From Streptomyces spinoverrucosus (GTDB lineage Bacteria; Actinomycetota; Actinomycetes; Streptomycetales; Streptomycetaceae): 64,000 nucleotides of DNA. Below are positions 42,345 through 50,546 of this stretch, in pieces. The stretch spans positions 30,829-94,828 of the forward strand of contig NZ_BJND01000044.1 of NCBI RefSeq assembly GCF_006539505.1, read 5' to 3'. The position numbers and the translations under genes are program-made. Every line of letters begins with the position of its first letter. Within the stretch, counting starts at the first letter, position 1. Below the pieces are notes generated by a model. The model was not told the origin of the DNA. It saw only the letters and a program-made list of their open reading frames with translations, and did no database searches.

Positions 42345-42872
42345 ATGACATCCGTGAAACACCGCCCACGAGCCGCGCTCGCCGTTCGCCTGCGCACCCT
42401 GGCCGTGCTGGAACTGGGGAATGTCATCTGGATCGGCTGGGTTGTCTTCGCCGCCTTTGACGCCCCCACGAGCGCGGCCAACGTCAGCGGATACGCCCTG
42501 ACGGCCGTCCTGCTGCTCACCGGCTCGGGATACTGGTCGGTCAAGCTTCGCCAGCTGCGCGCGGGGCTGCCACGGCCGCCGCTGATCGGACTGTTCCGCT
42601 GGCCGCGATTCTTGTGCGCGGCGGGCCTGGCAGCCGGCGCCGTCGTGATGGGCGCGTCCCTCGCGCGCCGGCCCGAGGCAGGCGAGGTGGCGCCGGGCTT
42701 GCTCCTGTACGTGCTGGCCCTGGCCGAGTACGTCAACTACTTCCACTGGCAGCTGATGCACGACACCGCCGCGGACTGGCACAGGCTGCTGCGCACCCGG
42801 CGCTTGCGCCGCTCACACCTGCACGACGACCTGCGTGCCTACAGGGAGCAGATAAGGAAACAGTGCCCATGA
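42345..42872 (+). CDS. Polytopic membrane protein, possible immunity function
   Basis: 175 residues from ATG 42345 (MTSVKHRPRAALAVRLRTLA); GTG 42321 is an alternative. About four helices are visible, including VLELGNVIWIGWVVFAAF, ALTAVLLLTGSGYWSV, FLCAAGLAAGAVVMGASLA and LLLYVLALAEYVNYFHW. A basic C-terminal tail (LRTRRLRRSHLHDDLRAYRE) follows. I do not recognise the family. It lies between the exporter and the immunity-type ABC genes, and its stop overlaps the ATPase start (ATGA), so a role in self-protection is plausible but unproven. Confidence 0.8.
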   Translation: MTSVKHRPRAALAVRLRTLAVLELGNVIWIGWVVFAAFDAPTSAANVSGYALTAVLLLTGSGYWSVKLRQLRAGLPRPPLIGLFRWPRFLCAAGLAAGAVVMGASLARRPEAGEVAPGLLLYVLALAEYVNYFHWQLMHDTAADWHRLLRTRRLRRSHLHDDLRAYREQIRKQCP

Positions 42873-43825
42873 CGACAATGCCGAACGACTCGGAACCGCG
42901 ATCCGCCGGGTCCGCCACCGTCGAGGTGCGCGGCCTCACCAAACGCTACGGCGACCTGGTCGCCGTCGACCGGCTGTCGTTCTCCGTCCTGCCGGGGCGG
43001 GTCACGGGATTTCTCGGGCCGAACGGCGCAGGCAAGACGACGACGCTGCGCATGCTGCTGGGCCTGACAGCGCCTACGTCCGGTACGGCCACCATCCACG
43101 GAAGCCGATACGCGGACTTGGACGAGCCGCTGAAGGCGGTGGGCGCGATGCTCGACGAATCCGGTGCGCACCGGGCTCGCACCGGCCGGGACCACCTTCG
43201 TGTGCAGTGCGCGGCCGCCGGGCTGCCCGTAGGCCGGGCCGACGAGGTCCTCGAACTCGTAGGACTGACGCAGGCCGCACGACGGCGGTACGCGGAGTAC
43301 TCCCTCGGGATGAGGCAGCGGCTCAACCTGGCCCAGTCGATGCTCGGCGACCCTTCGGTTCTCATCCTCGATGAGCCCGCAAACGGCCTCGACCCCGAAG
43401 GGATCGCCTGGATACGCGGCTTGTTGCGTGACCTGGCCACCGAGGGGCGCACGGTGCTCGTCTCCAGTCACCTCATCGCCGAGGTCGAGCAGATCGCCGA
43501 CGATCTCGTGATTATCAGCCAGGGAGGGCTGGTCGCCCAGGGACCGGCCCGCGATGTCATCGAAGGGCTGGACAGTGCGCCCCGCGTGCGGGTCCGCGTG
43601 TCCCGTGTGGCCGAGCTCGAGGCAGCCCTGGTATCGGGCGGGGCATCGGTCACCCTCGCCTCGTCCGACGACGGCGACGTTCTGCTGGTCGCCGGGCTCG
43701 ACGCGACGGCGGTGGCCTCGCTCGCCGCATCCCACGGTGGCGGCCTGTACGAGCTGACCGAGGAGCGACCTGACCTGGAGCAGACATTCCTCCACCTCAC
43801 GCAAGGGAAGGCGGCGATCCGGTGA
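42869..43825 (+). CDS. lanF: ABC transporter ATP-binding protein (LanF-like)
   Basis: 318 residues. A single ATPase domain has Walker A GPNGAGKTTT, signature YSLGMRQRLNLAQSMLG and Walker B VLILDEPANGLDPEG. A C-terminal extension of about 95 residues is typical of DRA-type and lantibiotic-immunity ATPases. With the permease encoded next (GTGA overlap) it would expel mature lanthipeptide from the producer's membrane. Its place at the end of a lan operon supports an immunity role. A general bacitracin-type efflux function is the alternative. Confidence 0.92.
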   Translation: MTTMPNDSEPRSAGSATVEVRGLTKRYGDLVAVDRLSFSVLPGRVTGFLGPNGAGKTTTLRMLLGLTAPTSGTATIHGSRYADLDEPLKAVGAMLDESGAHRARTGRDHLRVQCAAAGLPVGRADEVLELVGLTQAARRRYAEYSLGMRQRLNLAQSMLGDPSVLILDEPANGLDPEGIAWIRGLLRDLATEGRTVLVSSHLIAEVEQIADDLVIISQGGLVAQGPARDVIEGLDSAPRVRVRVSRVAELEAALVSGGASVTLASSDDGDVLLVAGLDATAVASLAASHGGGLYELTEERPDLEQTFLHLTQGKAAIR

Positions 43826-44703
43826 CCGGCCTGGTGAACAGCGAGCTGCTGAAACTGCGGACCGTACGCACCTGGTGGACAGCCCTCGGGGGCATGGCCG
43901 TGGCGGCGCTGCTGATGGCGCTGTGGAACAGCTGGCAGGCCAGCACGTTTCTGCAGCCCTTCGACGACTATTTGGCGGGAGCGATCCTGACTCCTCGTGA
44001 GGAGATGTCGGCCGAGCAGGTGGAATCCATGCGCCGGCTCTGGGAGACGAACGGCGACGTGGGCCACGTCGCCAGCACCGTGTACACCTCCGGGCAGGCG
44101 CTCGGCCTGTTGCTGGCAGGCGTGGTGGCCGTGCTGCTGGTGACGAACGAGTACCACTACCGCACCCTGACCGCTACGTTCCTGGTCACCCCGCGGCGCG
44201 GCCGGGTCATCGCGGCCAAACTCATCGCCGCGGTCATCGCTTCCCTCGGGCTGTGGCTGGTGTCGACTGTGGTCGGCCTCGCCGTTGGCTCCGCTTTCCT
44301 GGCCTCGCGTGACGTCGGCGTGCAGCTCACTGACCCCGGTGTGCTCTCCGCGATCCTGCTGAACGGGGTCGCGTATGTCGTATGGGGCGTGTTCGGCTTC
44401 GGGCTCGGCGTACTCGTCCGCAGCCAGACCGTCGCGACGGTTACGGCGACGGCTCTGTACTTCCTCACCTCGGTGGTCGTCGCCTTCGCCTTCCAGGTCA
44501 TCCATGAGCTGGTCATCGAGCAGGACTGGGTGCTGCAAGCCCAGGTGGCCATCCCCGGTGTCGCTTCCCAGATCATGACGACCTCCGGCGAACTCTTCCC
44601 GGGCGCGCCCCCGCAGTGGTCCGGAGCGCTCGTTCTGGTCGCGTACGGGTTGATCGCCGGCCTCGCGGGGGCGGCGATCCTGCACCGGAGAGACGTGGCC
44701 TGA
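43822..44703 (+). CDS. lanE: ABC-2 type permease (LanE/G-like)
   Basis: 293 residues with about six hydrophobic helices: TALGGMAVAALLMALWNSW, ALGLLLAGVVAVLLVTNEYH, LIAAVIASLGLWLVSTVVGL, LNGVAYVVWGVFGFGLGVLV, LYFLTSVVVAFAFQVIH and VLVAYGLIAGLAGAAIL. It opens MTGLVNSELLKLRTVRTWW, the standard start of bacterial ABC-2 permeases. It forms the membrane half of the immunity-type transporter with the preceding ATPase. Lantibiotic immunity systems often have two permeases; here only one is present, so it probably acts as a homodimer. Confidence 0.9.
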   Translation: MTGLVNSELLKLRTVRTWWTALGGMAVAALLMALWNSWQASTFLQPFDDYLAGAILTPREEMSAEQVESMRRLWETNGDVGHVASTVYTSGQALGLLLAGVVAVLLVTNEYHYRTLTATFLVTPRRGRVIAAKLIAAVIASLGLWLVSTVVGLAVGSAFLASRDVGVQLTDPGVLSAILLNGVAYVVWGVFGFGLGVLVRSQTVATVTATALYFLTSVVVAFAFQVIHELVIEQDWVLQAQVAIPGVASQIMTTSGELFPGAPPQWSGALVLVAYGLIAGLAGAAILHRRDVA

Positions 44704-44741
44704 CGCGGCCTGTGCCCGCCTGTCGGAGTCGTTTCCCCATG

Positions 44742-44782
44742 GCCGGGCGGTCCCCGGGACAGGACCTCCGGGACCACCCGGC
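44742..44782. terminator. Hairpin between the lan operon and the SARP gene
   Basis: A 13-bp stem with one mismatch (GCCGGGCGGTCCC at 44742-44754, GGGACCACCCGGC at 44770-44782) lies between two convergent genes and is probably a shared terminator. Confidence 0.65.
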
Positions 44783-44795
44783 TGTCTAGGGGTGC

Positions 44796-45629
44796 TTACG
44801 GCGACGAGTGCTGCCCGCCGGGTTGCGGGTTGCTGCCGTCGTAGGTGCCCAAAGCCTGCGCGGTGACCAGACGCAGAGCCTCATCCCGGTCCCAGGTGAG
44901 CGCGGCGGACCGCATCGCCTCGATACTCGGCGGCAGATCCAGACCCAGATCCTCGGCGAGGAGCACCTGGCAGCGCTTGATCACCTCCAGGGCGCTGACG
45001 GCATCGCCGTTGATGCAATGCACTGCGGCGAGCAGCTCCCACAGGCGCTGCCGGTACGGCGCCTCGGCGATGGCGCTTTCGATCCGGTACGAGAGCAACT
45101 CGATGCGATCGGCGAGGATGCAGGCGGTGAAGAGGCCCTGGTACGCATCGACTCGCACGTTGTTGAGACCGGCGACATGGGCGCAGAACCACCGGGTTGC
45201 GGGCAGGTCCTGCCCGAACGGGCCGTGCCACATGGCGATGGCTTCTTCGAACGAGTCGATTGCTTCACAGAGTTCACCGTGCAGCAGCTGGGTTCGGCCG
45301 CGACGCGCTGCCGCGGTGAACTTCGGCAGGTCGACATCGTCGGGACCAGCCCGAAGTCCGTACCCGCACTGGGTACCCCTGATGGTCCTCAGCATGCCGC
45401 TGAGCCCTGGTTCAGCCCGGTCGAGGTCGCGGCGCAGCCCGGCGAGATGGGTGCGGATATTCGCGGTGGCCGAGCGGGGCGGCTCGTCCCACAGCAGCTC
45501 GGCGAGTTCCGCTACGCCCAATGTCCGGCCATCCGTGAGCAGAAGGGCGGTGAGGATCGCGCGTCGGACTGGTGAGGCTATCTCGTCACCGCCGCATATT
45601 TGAAGCGGGCCGAGAATCCTGAAGCGCAT
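44796..45629 (-). CDS. SARP-family transcriptional activator
   Basis: 277 residues from ATG 45629 (MRFRILGPLQICGGDEIASP). An OmpR-type winged-helix domain (about 1-95: LLTDGRTLGVAELAELLWDE) is followed by a BTAD domain (about 100-255). The BTAD part includes GELCEAIDSFEEAIAMWHGP and LPATRWFCAHVAGLNNVRVD. SARPs bind direct repeats near -35 boxes and activate antibiotic clusters in Streptomyces. This is the only cluster-type regulator here and is convergent to the lan operon, so it is the likely activator of lanA. The frame stays open upstream to 45899 but the SARP family start fits 45629. Confidence 0.9.
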   Translation of the reverse strand: MRFRILGPLQICGGDEIASPVRRAILTALLLTDGRTLGVAELAELLWDEPPRSATANIRTHLAGLRRDLDRAEPGLSGMLRTIRGTQCGYGLRAGPDDVDLPKFTAAARRGRTQLLHGELCEAIDSFEEAIAMWHGPFGQDLPATRWFCAHVAGLNNVRVDAYQGLFTACILADRIELLSYRIESAIAEAPYRQRLWELLAAVHCINGDAVSALEVIKRCQVLLAEDLGLDLPPSIEAMRSAALTWDRDEALRLVTAQALGTYDGSNPQPGGQHSSP

Positions 45630-46033
45630 ACTCTGATAGGTATCCGCAGGAAGGTACTGGACGGACGAAACGGTATACGGTATCCGGGTCAACAAGCTCG
45701 GCCCATTGATGCAGAGAAGATCAAACCGCCGAGCTGAGGTCTGTACCAACAAATGTTCGTCACGGTTCTCCTCCTGCGTGGTCAAGGCAGGGGGGAGCAC
45801 GCATAGCGCGGCTGTCCGTTTCTTAACTCCCCCGTGTAACACTGGTTTTACACTTCCATGGTGGTTATGTGGTGTCAAACAAACGTGCCTCAAGGGCATA
45901 ACTTCTGCGTTTTTGGAATCCTTGGCTCCGGATTCAAGATGGCTGCATCAACAAGATCAAAGAATGACGCAGGTTCGCGACCTGGTCCGCAATTGCCTCG
46001 CGCTGAGCCGCCCTGCGATCTAGCCTCGCGGCC
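45630..46033. other. AT-richer intergenic segment beside the SARP gene
   Basis: 404 nt without a convincing gene and visibly richer in A/T than its surroundings, mainly between about 45780 and 45960 (TTTCTTAACTCC, GGTTATGTGGTG, CGTTTTTGGAATCC). It contains an inverted repeat GTGTAACACTGGTTTTACAC at 45834-45853 (6-bp arms), a possible operator for SARP expression. The composition suggests recently acquired DNA. Confidence 0.6.
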
Positions 46034-46633
46034 ATGACGTCACACGATGCGCCTGCAGGCTCCCGGATCGCTCCCGCTAGTGCCGGGCTGGTGATCCGGC
46101 AAGAGACCGCTGACGATCACCGAGATGTGCGCGAGGTTCATACGCGCGCCTTCGGTGACAGCGATCGGGTTCCCGGGCTCGTGGAGGCACTTCGCGTTGC
46201 GGAGGCTGCATTGGCGCCGATGTCCTTCGTCGCTGTCGTTGATGACCGGGTCGTCGGGCATGTCCTGCTGAGTGCGACGCGGTTGGACGCTCCGCGCCGG
46301 ATCGTGGACGTCCTGTCGCTGTCACCGCTGGGCGTGGTCCCGGAGTTCCAGCGTCAGGGCATCGGTACGCAGCTCATCGCCCACGCCCTCGAGGCGGCCG
46401 ACAGCCAGGGTGTGCCGTTGGTGTTCCTGGAGGGTTCGCCGCGCTACTACGGCATGCGCGGCTTCGAGGGTGCCAGCGCGGTGGGCTTCCGTTCGCCGTC
46501 GCTGCGTATCCCTGAAGCCGCGTTTCAGGTCGCCCGGTTGTCCGCTTGCGAGCCGTGGATGACGGGCACCTTCGTCTACTCAGAGGCATTTTGGACCTTT
46601 GACTGCGTCGGCCTGCGCGACCCCGAGGACTGA
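46034..46633 (+). CDS. GNAT-family N-acetyltransferase
   Basis: 199 residues. The acetyl-CoA-binding motif is LGVVPEFQRQGIGTQLIAHA, followed by VPLVFLEGSPRYYGMRGFEG, which matches the YhbS-like branch (putative acetyltransferases with the EGSPxYY pattern). It starts at ATG 46034. It lies between the SARP gene and the transposase remnant, at the edge of the accessory region, so it may have arrived with the cluster. Its substrate is unknown, and nothing shows that it acts on the lanthipeptide. Confidence 0.88.
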   Translation: MTSHDAPAGSRIAPASAGLVIRQETADDHRDVREVHTRAFGDSDRVPGLVEALRVAEAALAPMSFVAVVDDRVVGHVLLSATRLDAPRRIVDVLSLSPLGVVPEFQRQGIGTQLIAHALEAADSQGVPLVFLEGSPRYYGMRGFEGASAVGFRSPSLRIPEAAFQVARLSACEPWMTGTFVYSEAFWTFDCVGLRDPED

Positions 46634-46784
46634 AGGGCTACCCAACTCGACCTGATCTGCCGGACTGTCACAGTGGCGATGTCCAGATCGTCGTCGGTTG
46701 CGCGCGATCAGCGAGGCGTCGGGCCGCAACGTGAACAGGGCCAAGGGGCCGTCCGCTGTGGGTCGGCGCCCACCGGCCAGGCAG

Positions 46785-47000
46785 GATGCACGACCAGACC
46801 GCGCTCCGCCTCTACGGACGAGATCACCAGCGTGCGCGCCGACATCAGTCGTCCGAACGTATCTGCGTCAAGCATGCCATCGCCGAGATCAAACCCTGGA
46901 GATTCCTCAAGCGCTACCACGGCGAGCGGGAGCACCTGGCGCGGAGCCGTCATCCGGCTCCGCGCCTCAAGCCAACCCAAAGATCTTGTCGTCGGTCGCC
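46785..47000 (+). pseudogene. Transposase remnant (IS5-like, C-terminal end)
   Basis: A short reading frame contains SERICVKHAIAEIKPWRFLK followed by RYHGEREHL, closely resembling the C-terminal DDE-transposase stretch (R-x-V-E-H-A-I-A-x-x-K-x-W-R) of IS5-like elements. The catalytic N-terminal part is missing and the end is shifted out of frame, and no terminal inverted repeats were found. It is a decayed fragment located at the right edge of the accessory region, next to the DUF3017 gene. Confidence 0.7.
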
Positions 47001-47046
47001 GGCTCCCCCATGCCGGTATCTTCCGACCTGATCCGCCGGACAGTCC

Positions 47047-47880
47047 CTAACTGTTGACGGTGAAGTGCAGGGTGTCCTTCAGGAACGGGATCTCCAGCCA
47101 GGGGTTCGGCTGGGCCATCATCGCCAGCAGAACGATCGCCAGGCCGAGGACGCCGTAGGTGGCGATGTCCGTGAAGCGGGAGCGCACGGCGAGCATGCCG
47201 ACGCCGGGCAGCAGCCAGCGCAGTACGGCACCGCCGACCAGCGCCGCGCCGACCAGCATCGTGCCGATCCGGAACGCGTCGAACGCCGTCAGCAGCAGGC
47301 CGAGCCCGACCAGCGCCAGCACGGCAAGCATCGGCCACTGCCGCGCAGGCGCGGGCGCGTCCCCGGACGCCGCCCGCCCGCCACCCTCGGGCCGCGCGGT
47401 GTCCTTCGTGAACAACGGGAAGCGCCGGGTGCTCCGCCGGGGCGTCCCATCCTCGTCCACGACACTGATCGCATCCCGCACGACAAGCCCGGCGTCATCG
47501 AGAGCACCCTTCGCAGACGCGCCGTGCGCGGGGAGTGCGGAGCCGTTCGGGGATACGCCGTCCGGCGCAGGCCGGGAGCCGCTCAGGGACTCCCCGTCCG
47601 CCGCGCGCGCCCTGCCGTTCGGCGATACGCCGTCGCCTGCGCGCGCCCCGCCGCTCGGGGACACGCCCCCCGACGCGGGAACAGAGCCGTTCTGGGACTC
47701 GCCGTCCGACCCGGGCGTCCGGCCGTTCGGCGAGGCACCGTCCGCCGTATGCGCCCCGCCGCTCGGCGATACGCCGTTCTTGGCGGCATCGCCGTTCCGC
47801 GCGGCGGCATCGCCGTTCCGCGCGGCGGCATCCCCGTTCCGCGCCGCAGCGTCCCTCTCCTCAGCCGACTCAGCCGACAC
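47047..47880 (-). CDS. DUF3017 membrane protein with repeat-rich N-terminus
   Basis: 277 residues from GTG 47880. The first 130 residues are low complexity: three AAARNGD units and many GVSPNG/GESQNG-like repeats. The C-terminal 100 residues form the DUF3017 domain with three helices (WPMLAVLALVGLGLLLTAFD, TMLVGAALVGGAVLRWLLPG and TYGVLGLAIVLLAMMAQ). Function unknown. The start overlaps the folD stop by 11 nt, an arrangement common in Streptomyces, so it is probably cotranscribed with folD. The N-terminal extension looks expanded by repeat slippage. Confidence 0.85.
   Translation of the reverse strand: MSAESAEERDAAARNGDAAARNGDAAARNGDAAKNGVSPSGGAHTADGASPNGRTPGSDGESQNGSVPASGGVSPSGGARAGDGVSPNGRARAADGESLSGSRPAPDGVSPNGSALPAHGASAKGALDDAGLVVRDAISVVDEDGTPRRSTRRFPLFTKDTARPEGGGRAASGDAPAPARQWPMLAVLALVGLGLLLTAFDAFRIGTMLVGAALVGGAVLRWLLPGVGMLAVRSRFTDIATYGVLGLAIVLLAMMAQPNPWLEIPFLKDTLHFTVNS
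47782..47844. repeat. Three 21-nt tandem repeats in the DUF3017 gene
   Basis: GGCGGCATCGCCGTTCCGCG(C) is repeated at 47782, 47803 and 47824 with one mismatch in the third copy. It encodes the AAARNGD heptapeptides near the protein N-terminus. The 21-nt length keeps the frame. Confidence 0.92.
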
Positions 47881-48724
47881 TGCGCTCCGCCGCCTCGACC
47901 ACGTTGACGAGCAGCTGGGCTCGGGTCATGGGGCCCACGCCGCCGGGGTTCGGGGAGATCCAGCCGGCGACCTTCGCGACGTCCGGGTGGACGTCGCCCA
48001 CGATCTTGCCCTCGGCGCTGCGCGAGACGCCGACGTCGAGGACGGCCGCGCCCGGCTTGACGTCCTCGGGCCGGACGAGGTGGGCGGACCCGGCGGCCGC
48101 GACGATGATGTCGGCGCGCCTCAGGTGCGCGGACAGGTCACGGGTGCCGGTGTGGCACTGGGTCACCGTCGCGTTCTCGCTGCGGCGCGTGAGCAGCAGC
48201 GGCATCGGGCGGCCGATGGTCACGCCACGGCCGACGACCACGACCTCCGCGCCCTTGATCTCCACGCCGTAGCGGCGCAGCAGCGTCAGCACGCCGTTGG
48301 GGGTGCAGGGCAGTGGCGCGGGCTCGTTCAGGACCAGGCGGCCCAGGTTCATCGGGTGCAGCCCGTCCGCGTCCTTGTCCGGGTCCATCAGCTCGAGGAT
48401 GCGGTTCTCGTCGATGCCCTTGGGCAGCGGCAGCTGCACGATGTAACCGGTGCACGCCGGGTCCTCGTTGAGTTCCCGTACGACCGCCTCGATCTCCTCC
48501 TGCGACGCCGTACCCGGCAGTTCGCGCTGAATCGACGCGATGCCGACCTGCGCGCAGTCGCGGTGCTTGCCGGCGACGTACTTCTGGCTGCCGGGGTCGT
48601 CCCCGACCAGGATCGTGCCGAGGCCGGGCGTGACGCCCTTCTCCTTCAGCGCCGCCACGCGGGCGGTCAGATCGGACTTGATCGCGGCTGCGGTGGCCTT
48701 GCCATCGAGAATCTGGGCGGTCAT
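47870..48724 (-). CDS. folD: Methylene-THF dehydrogenase / methenyl-THF cyclohydrolase
   Basis: 284 residues, the normal FolD length, from ATG 48724 behind GGGAGGATGGGG. The bifunctional enzyme interconverts 5,10-methylene-, methenyl- and 10-formyl-tetrahydrofolate using NADP. Signatures include LGTILVGDDPGSQKYVAGKH (the catalytic Lys lies within YVAGKH), GYIVQLPLPKG and VVVGRGVTIGRPM. It supplies 10-formyl-THF for PurN and PurH, both encoded in this window. It is the first gene of a probable pair with DUF3017. Confidence 0.96.
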   Translation of the reverse strand: MTAQILDGKATAAAIKSDLTARVAALKEKGVTPGLGTILVGDDPGSQKYVAGKHRDCAQVGIASIQRELPGTASQEEIEAVVRELNEDPACTGYIVQLPLPKGIDENRILELMDPDKDADGLHPMNLGRLVLNEPAPLPCTPNGVLTLLRRYGVEIKGAEVVVVGRGVTIGRPMPLLLTRRSENATVTQCHTGTRDLSAHLRRADIIVAAAGSAHLVRPEDVKPGAAVLDVGVSRSAEGKIVGDVHPDVAKVAGWISPNPGGVGPMTRAQLLVNVVEAAERSVG

Positions 48725-48994
48725 GGCCCCATCCTCCCGGATGACCGCCTCCCGGTTCCAATCCGGGTCGCCGGGGCCCGTCCCGGCGTATGTCCTCCTC
48801 ATCCCCTCATGATCGGTGATGTTGCACTTGCACAACACCTGCGGAATGCGGCTGGACAAGCAACCCATGGCTGAAGAACGATTGACGGCACAGTGCCGCG
48901 GGCTGTACCGGGGGGACGAACCGCATCTGTAGCAACCTTCCTCCGAATCGCGCCGCGTCGTCCCCGCACACCAGCAAAACGGAGGAACACCGCC

Positions 48995-49576
48995 ATGAGC
49001 TTCGGCGACCCGAACAACCCCTACGGCGCCCCGCAGGGCCAGCAGCCGGGCCAGCAGCCGGGATACGGCTACCCCCAGCAGCAGCCCCAGGCCCCCGGCT
49101 ACGGCTACCCCGCGGCGCCGCCGGTCGGCGGGTACGCCGGCGCCCCTGCGCCGACGTCCATGCCGGGCTCCGTGAGCACGGCCCGCGTGCTGCTGTGGGT
49201 CATCGTCGGCCTGCAGTTCCTCGGTGTGATCCTGTTCGCGGCCAGCGCCGTGAGCGTCGAGGCCGCGAAGAGCGACGAGACGCTCCAGGAGGACGCCGCC
49301 TTCCAGCAGCTCGCCGACTACTCCTCCGGCATGCTGTGGGGCATGACGGTGTTCGCCCTGGCGTGGGGCGTGTTCGCGACGGTGCTGGCGCTGAAGTTCA
49401 AGTCCGGCGGCAACGGCGTCCGCATCACGATCCTCGTCTTCGGCATCATCACCGCGATCCTCGGCATCTACCCGTTCATCCTGGTGGGCCTCGTCCACAC
49501 CGTGCTCGCCATCCTGGTGGCCGTGTTCGTCGGCAACGCCAACGGCTCCGCCTGGTTCAAGCGCCCGCGCTACTGA
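48995..49576 (+). CDS. Pro/Gln/Tyr-rich tetraspan membrane protein
   Basis: 193 residues from ATG 48995 behind GGAGGAACACCGCC. The N-terminal 50 residues are rich in Gly, Gln, Tyr and Pro (GYGYPQQQPQAPGYGYPAAP), a pattern common in Streptomyces membrane proteins. The rest has about four helices, including LWVIVGLQFLGVILFAASAV and ITILVFGIITAILGIYPFIL. No catalytic motif is visible and the function is unknown. A strong hairpin terminator follows it. Confidence 0.85.
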   Translation: MSFGDPNNPYGAPQGQQPGQQPGYGYPQQQPQAPGYGYPAAPPVGGYAGAPAPTSMPGSVSTARVLLWVIVGLQFLGVILFAASAVSVEAAKSDETLQEDAAFQQLADYSSGMLWGMTVFALAWGVFATVLALKFKSGGNGVRITILVFGIITAILGIYPFILVGLVHTVLAILVAVFVGNANGSAWFKRPRY

Positions 49577-49610
49577 GCACCGACAGATCGGTTCGCGCCA
49601 CATCACACCC

Positions 49611-49651
49611 GAGGGCCGTGTCTCACCCGCGCAAGGGGAGACACGGCCCTC
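49611..49651 (+). terminator. Rho-independent-type terminator
   Basis: A perfect 14-bp stem (GAGGGCCGTGTCTC at 49611-49624 and GAGACACGGCCCTC at 49638-49651, 13-nt loop) followed by TTGCG. It ends the membrane protein gene at 49576. The remaining gap up to 49805 shows no other feature. Confidence 0.8.
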
Positions 49652-49805
49652 TTGCGTCGCCCTACCGTGAAGCCGTAGCCGCCGGGCCGCGCGGACACGC
49701 CGTGCCTACGGCAAGCTTCGTGGACGCCCGGGTTCCCCCCTTACCCTCCCCCTCGTGGGACTGGGGGAGGGTGGCCCTCATGGAATCGGGCGAGGGGACG
49801 AGTCC

Positions 49806-50546
49806 ATGTACAGCGTCATCGTCGTGCCTCCGGCATGCACACGGCCGGGCGGCCAGATCAGAATCGCGACAGGTGAGCAGCTCACGTTCGGACGGGACGG
49901 GAGCCATGGTGGTCTCACCATCGGGCACGAGGGGGTGCCCCGGGTCGCCGGGGAGATCACCGCCCAGCAGGACTTCTGGCTGCTGAGCAACCGCAGCGAG
50001 AACCAGACCTACGTGGTGGAGAACCCGGAGGGCGCGGGCGAGCACATCAAGGTCGCGCCGGGGCGCGTGGACGCGCCCGTGCCGTTCGAGTTCGCGCGGG
50101 TCGTCCTGCCCGCCGCGGGCGATCTGCTCACCTTCGACGTCTGGGCGCCGCGCCACACCTTCCGCAGCGCGGCCCGGCACGGGCTCCCGGGAGCCCTGAC
50201 CGCACCGGCGTTCACTCTCGACCGCACCAAGCGGTACTTCGCGGTGCTGGCCGCCCTGTGCGAGCCCCGGCTGCGCGGCGAACCGCACGCCCCGCTGCCG
50301 GCGGTCGAGGAACTGGTGGAGCGACTGCGCCCGGTCTGGCCCGCGGTCAGCCGCTCCACGGTCTACTGGAACATCGACTACCTCGCCCTCAAGCTACGGC
50401 TGCGCCCCGGCCCCGACACGGCGGAACCGGGCCGGCGCGTCAACGGCAAGAAGGAGTCGCTGGTCTCACTGGCGCTGCGCTTCGACCTGGTCCGCGAGGA
50501 CGACCTCGTCGTGCTCACCCCGGTCGTGAGCGGGGTGGGCCGATGA
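49806..50546 (+). CDS. FHA-like domain protein paired with a Ser/Thr kinase
   Basis: 246 residues from ATG 49806 (MYSVIVVPPACTRPGGQIRI). The first 110 residues resemble an FHA fold: LTFGRDGSHGGLTIGHEGVP, GEITAQQDFWLLSNRSENQT. FHA domains bind phosphothreonine peptides. The C-terminal half (about 135-240) looks like a winged-helix or helical domain with VEELVERLRPVWPAVSRSTV and YLALKLRLRPG. The stop overlaps the kinase start (ATGA at 50543), so this is probably the kinase's substrate reader. The family is not one I can name. Confidence 0.8.
   Translation: MYSVIVVPPACTRPGGQIRIATGEQLTFGRDGSHGGLTIGHEGVPRVAGEITAQQDFWLLSNRSENQTYVVENPEGAGEHIKVAPGRVDAPVPFEFARVVLPAAGDLLTFDVWAPRHTFRSAARHGLPGALTAPAFTLDRTKRYFAVLAALCEPRLRGEPHAPLPAVEELVERLRPVWPAVSRSTVYWNIDYLALKLRLRPGPDTAEPGRRVNGKKESLVSLALRFDLVREDDLVVLTPVVSGVGR

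Noticed and set aside
45900..46023. Short frame reading into MTQVRDLVRNCLALSRPAI before the GNAT gene
   Set aside because: It lacks a start signal and any similarity I recognise; it is kept only as AT-richer intergenic DNA.
47778..47850. CRISPR-like short repeats
   Set aside because: The units are contiguous, in frame and without spacers, so they are coding tandem repeats.
48725..48994. Possible ZTP riboswitch upstream of folD
   Set aside because: The leader has GC hairpins but none of the pfl sequence boxes.
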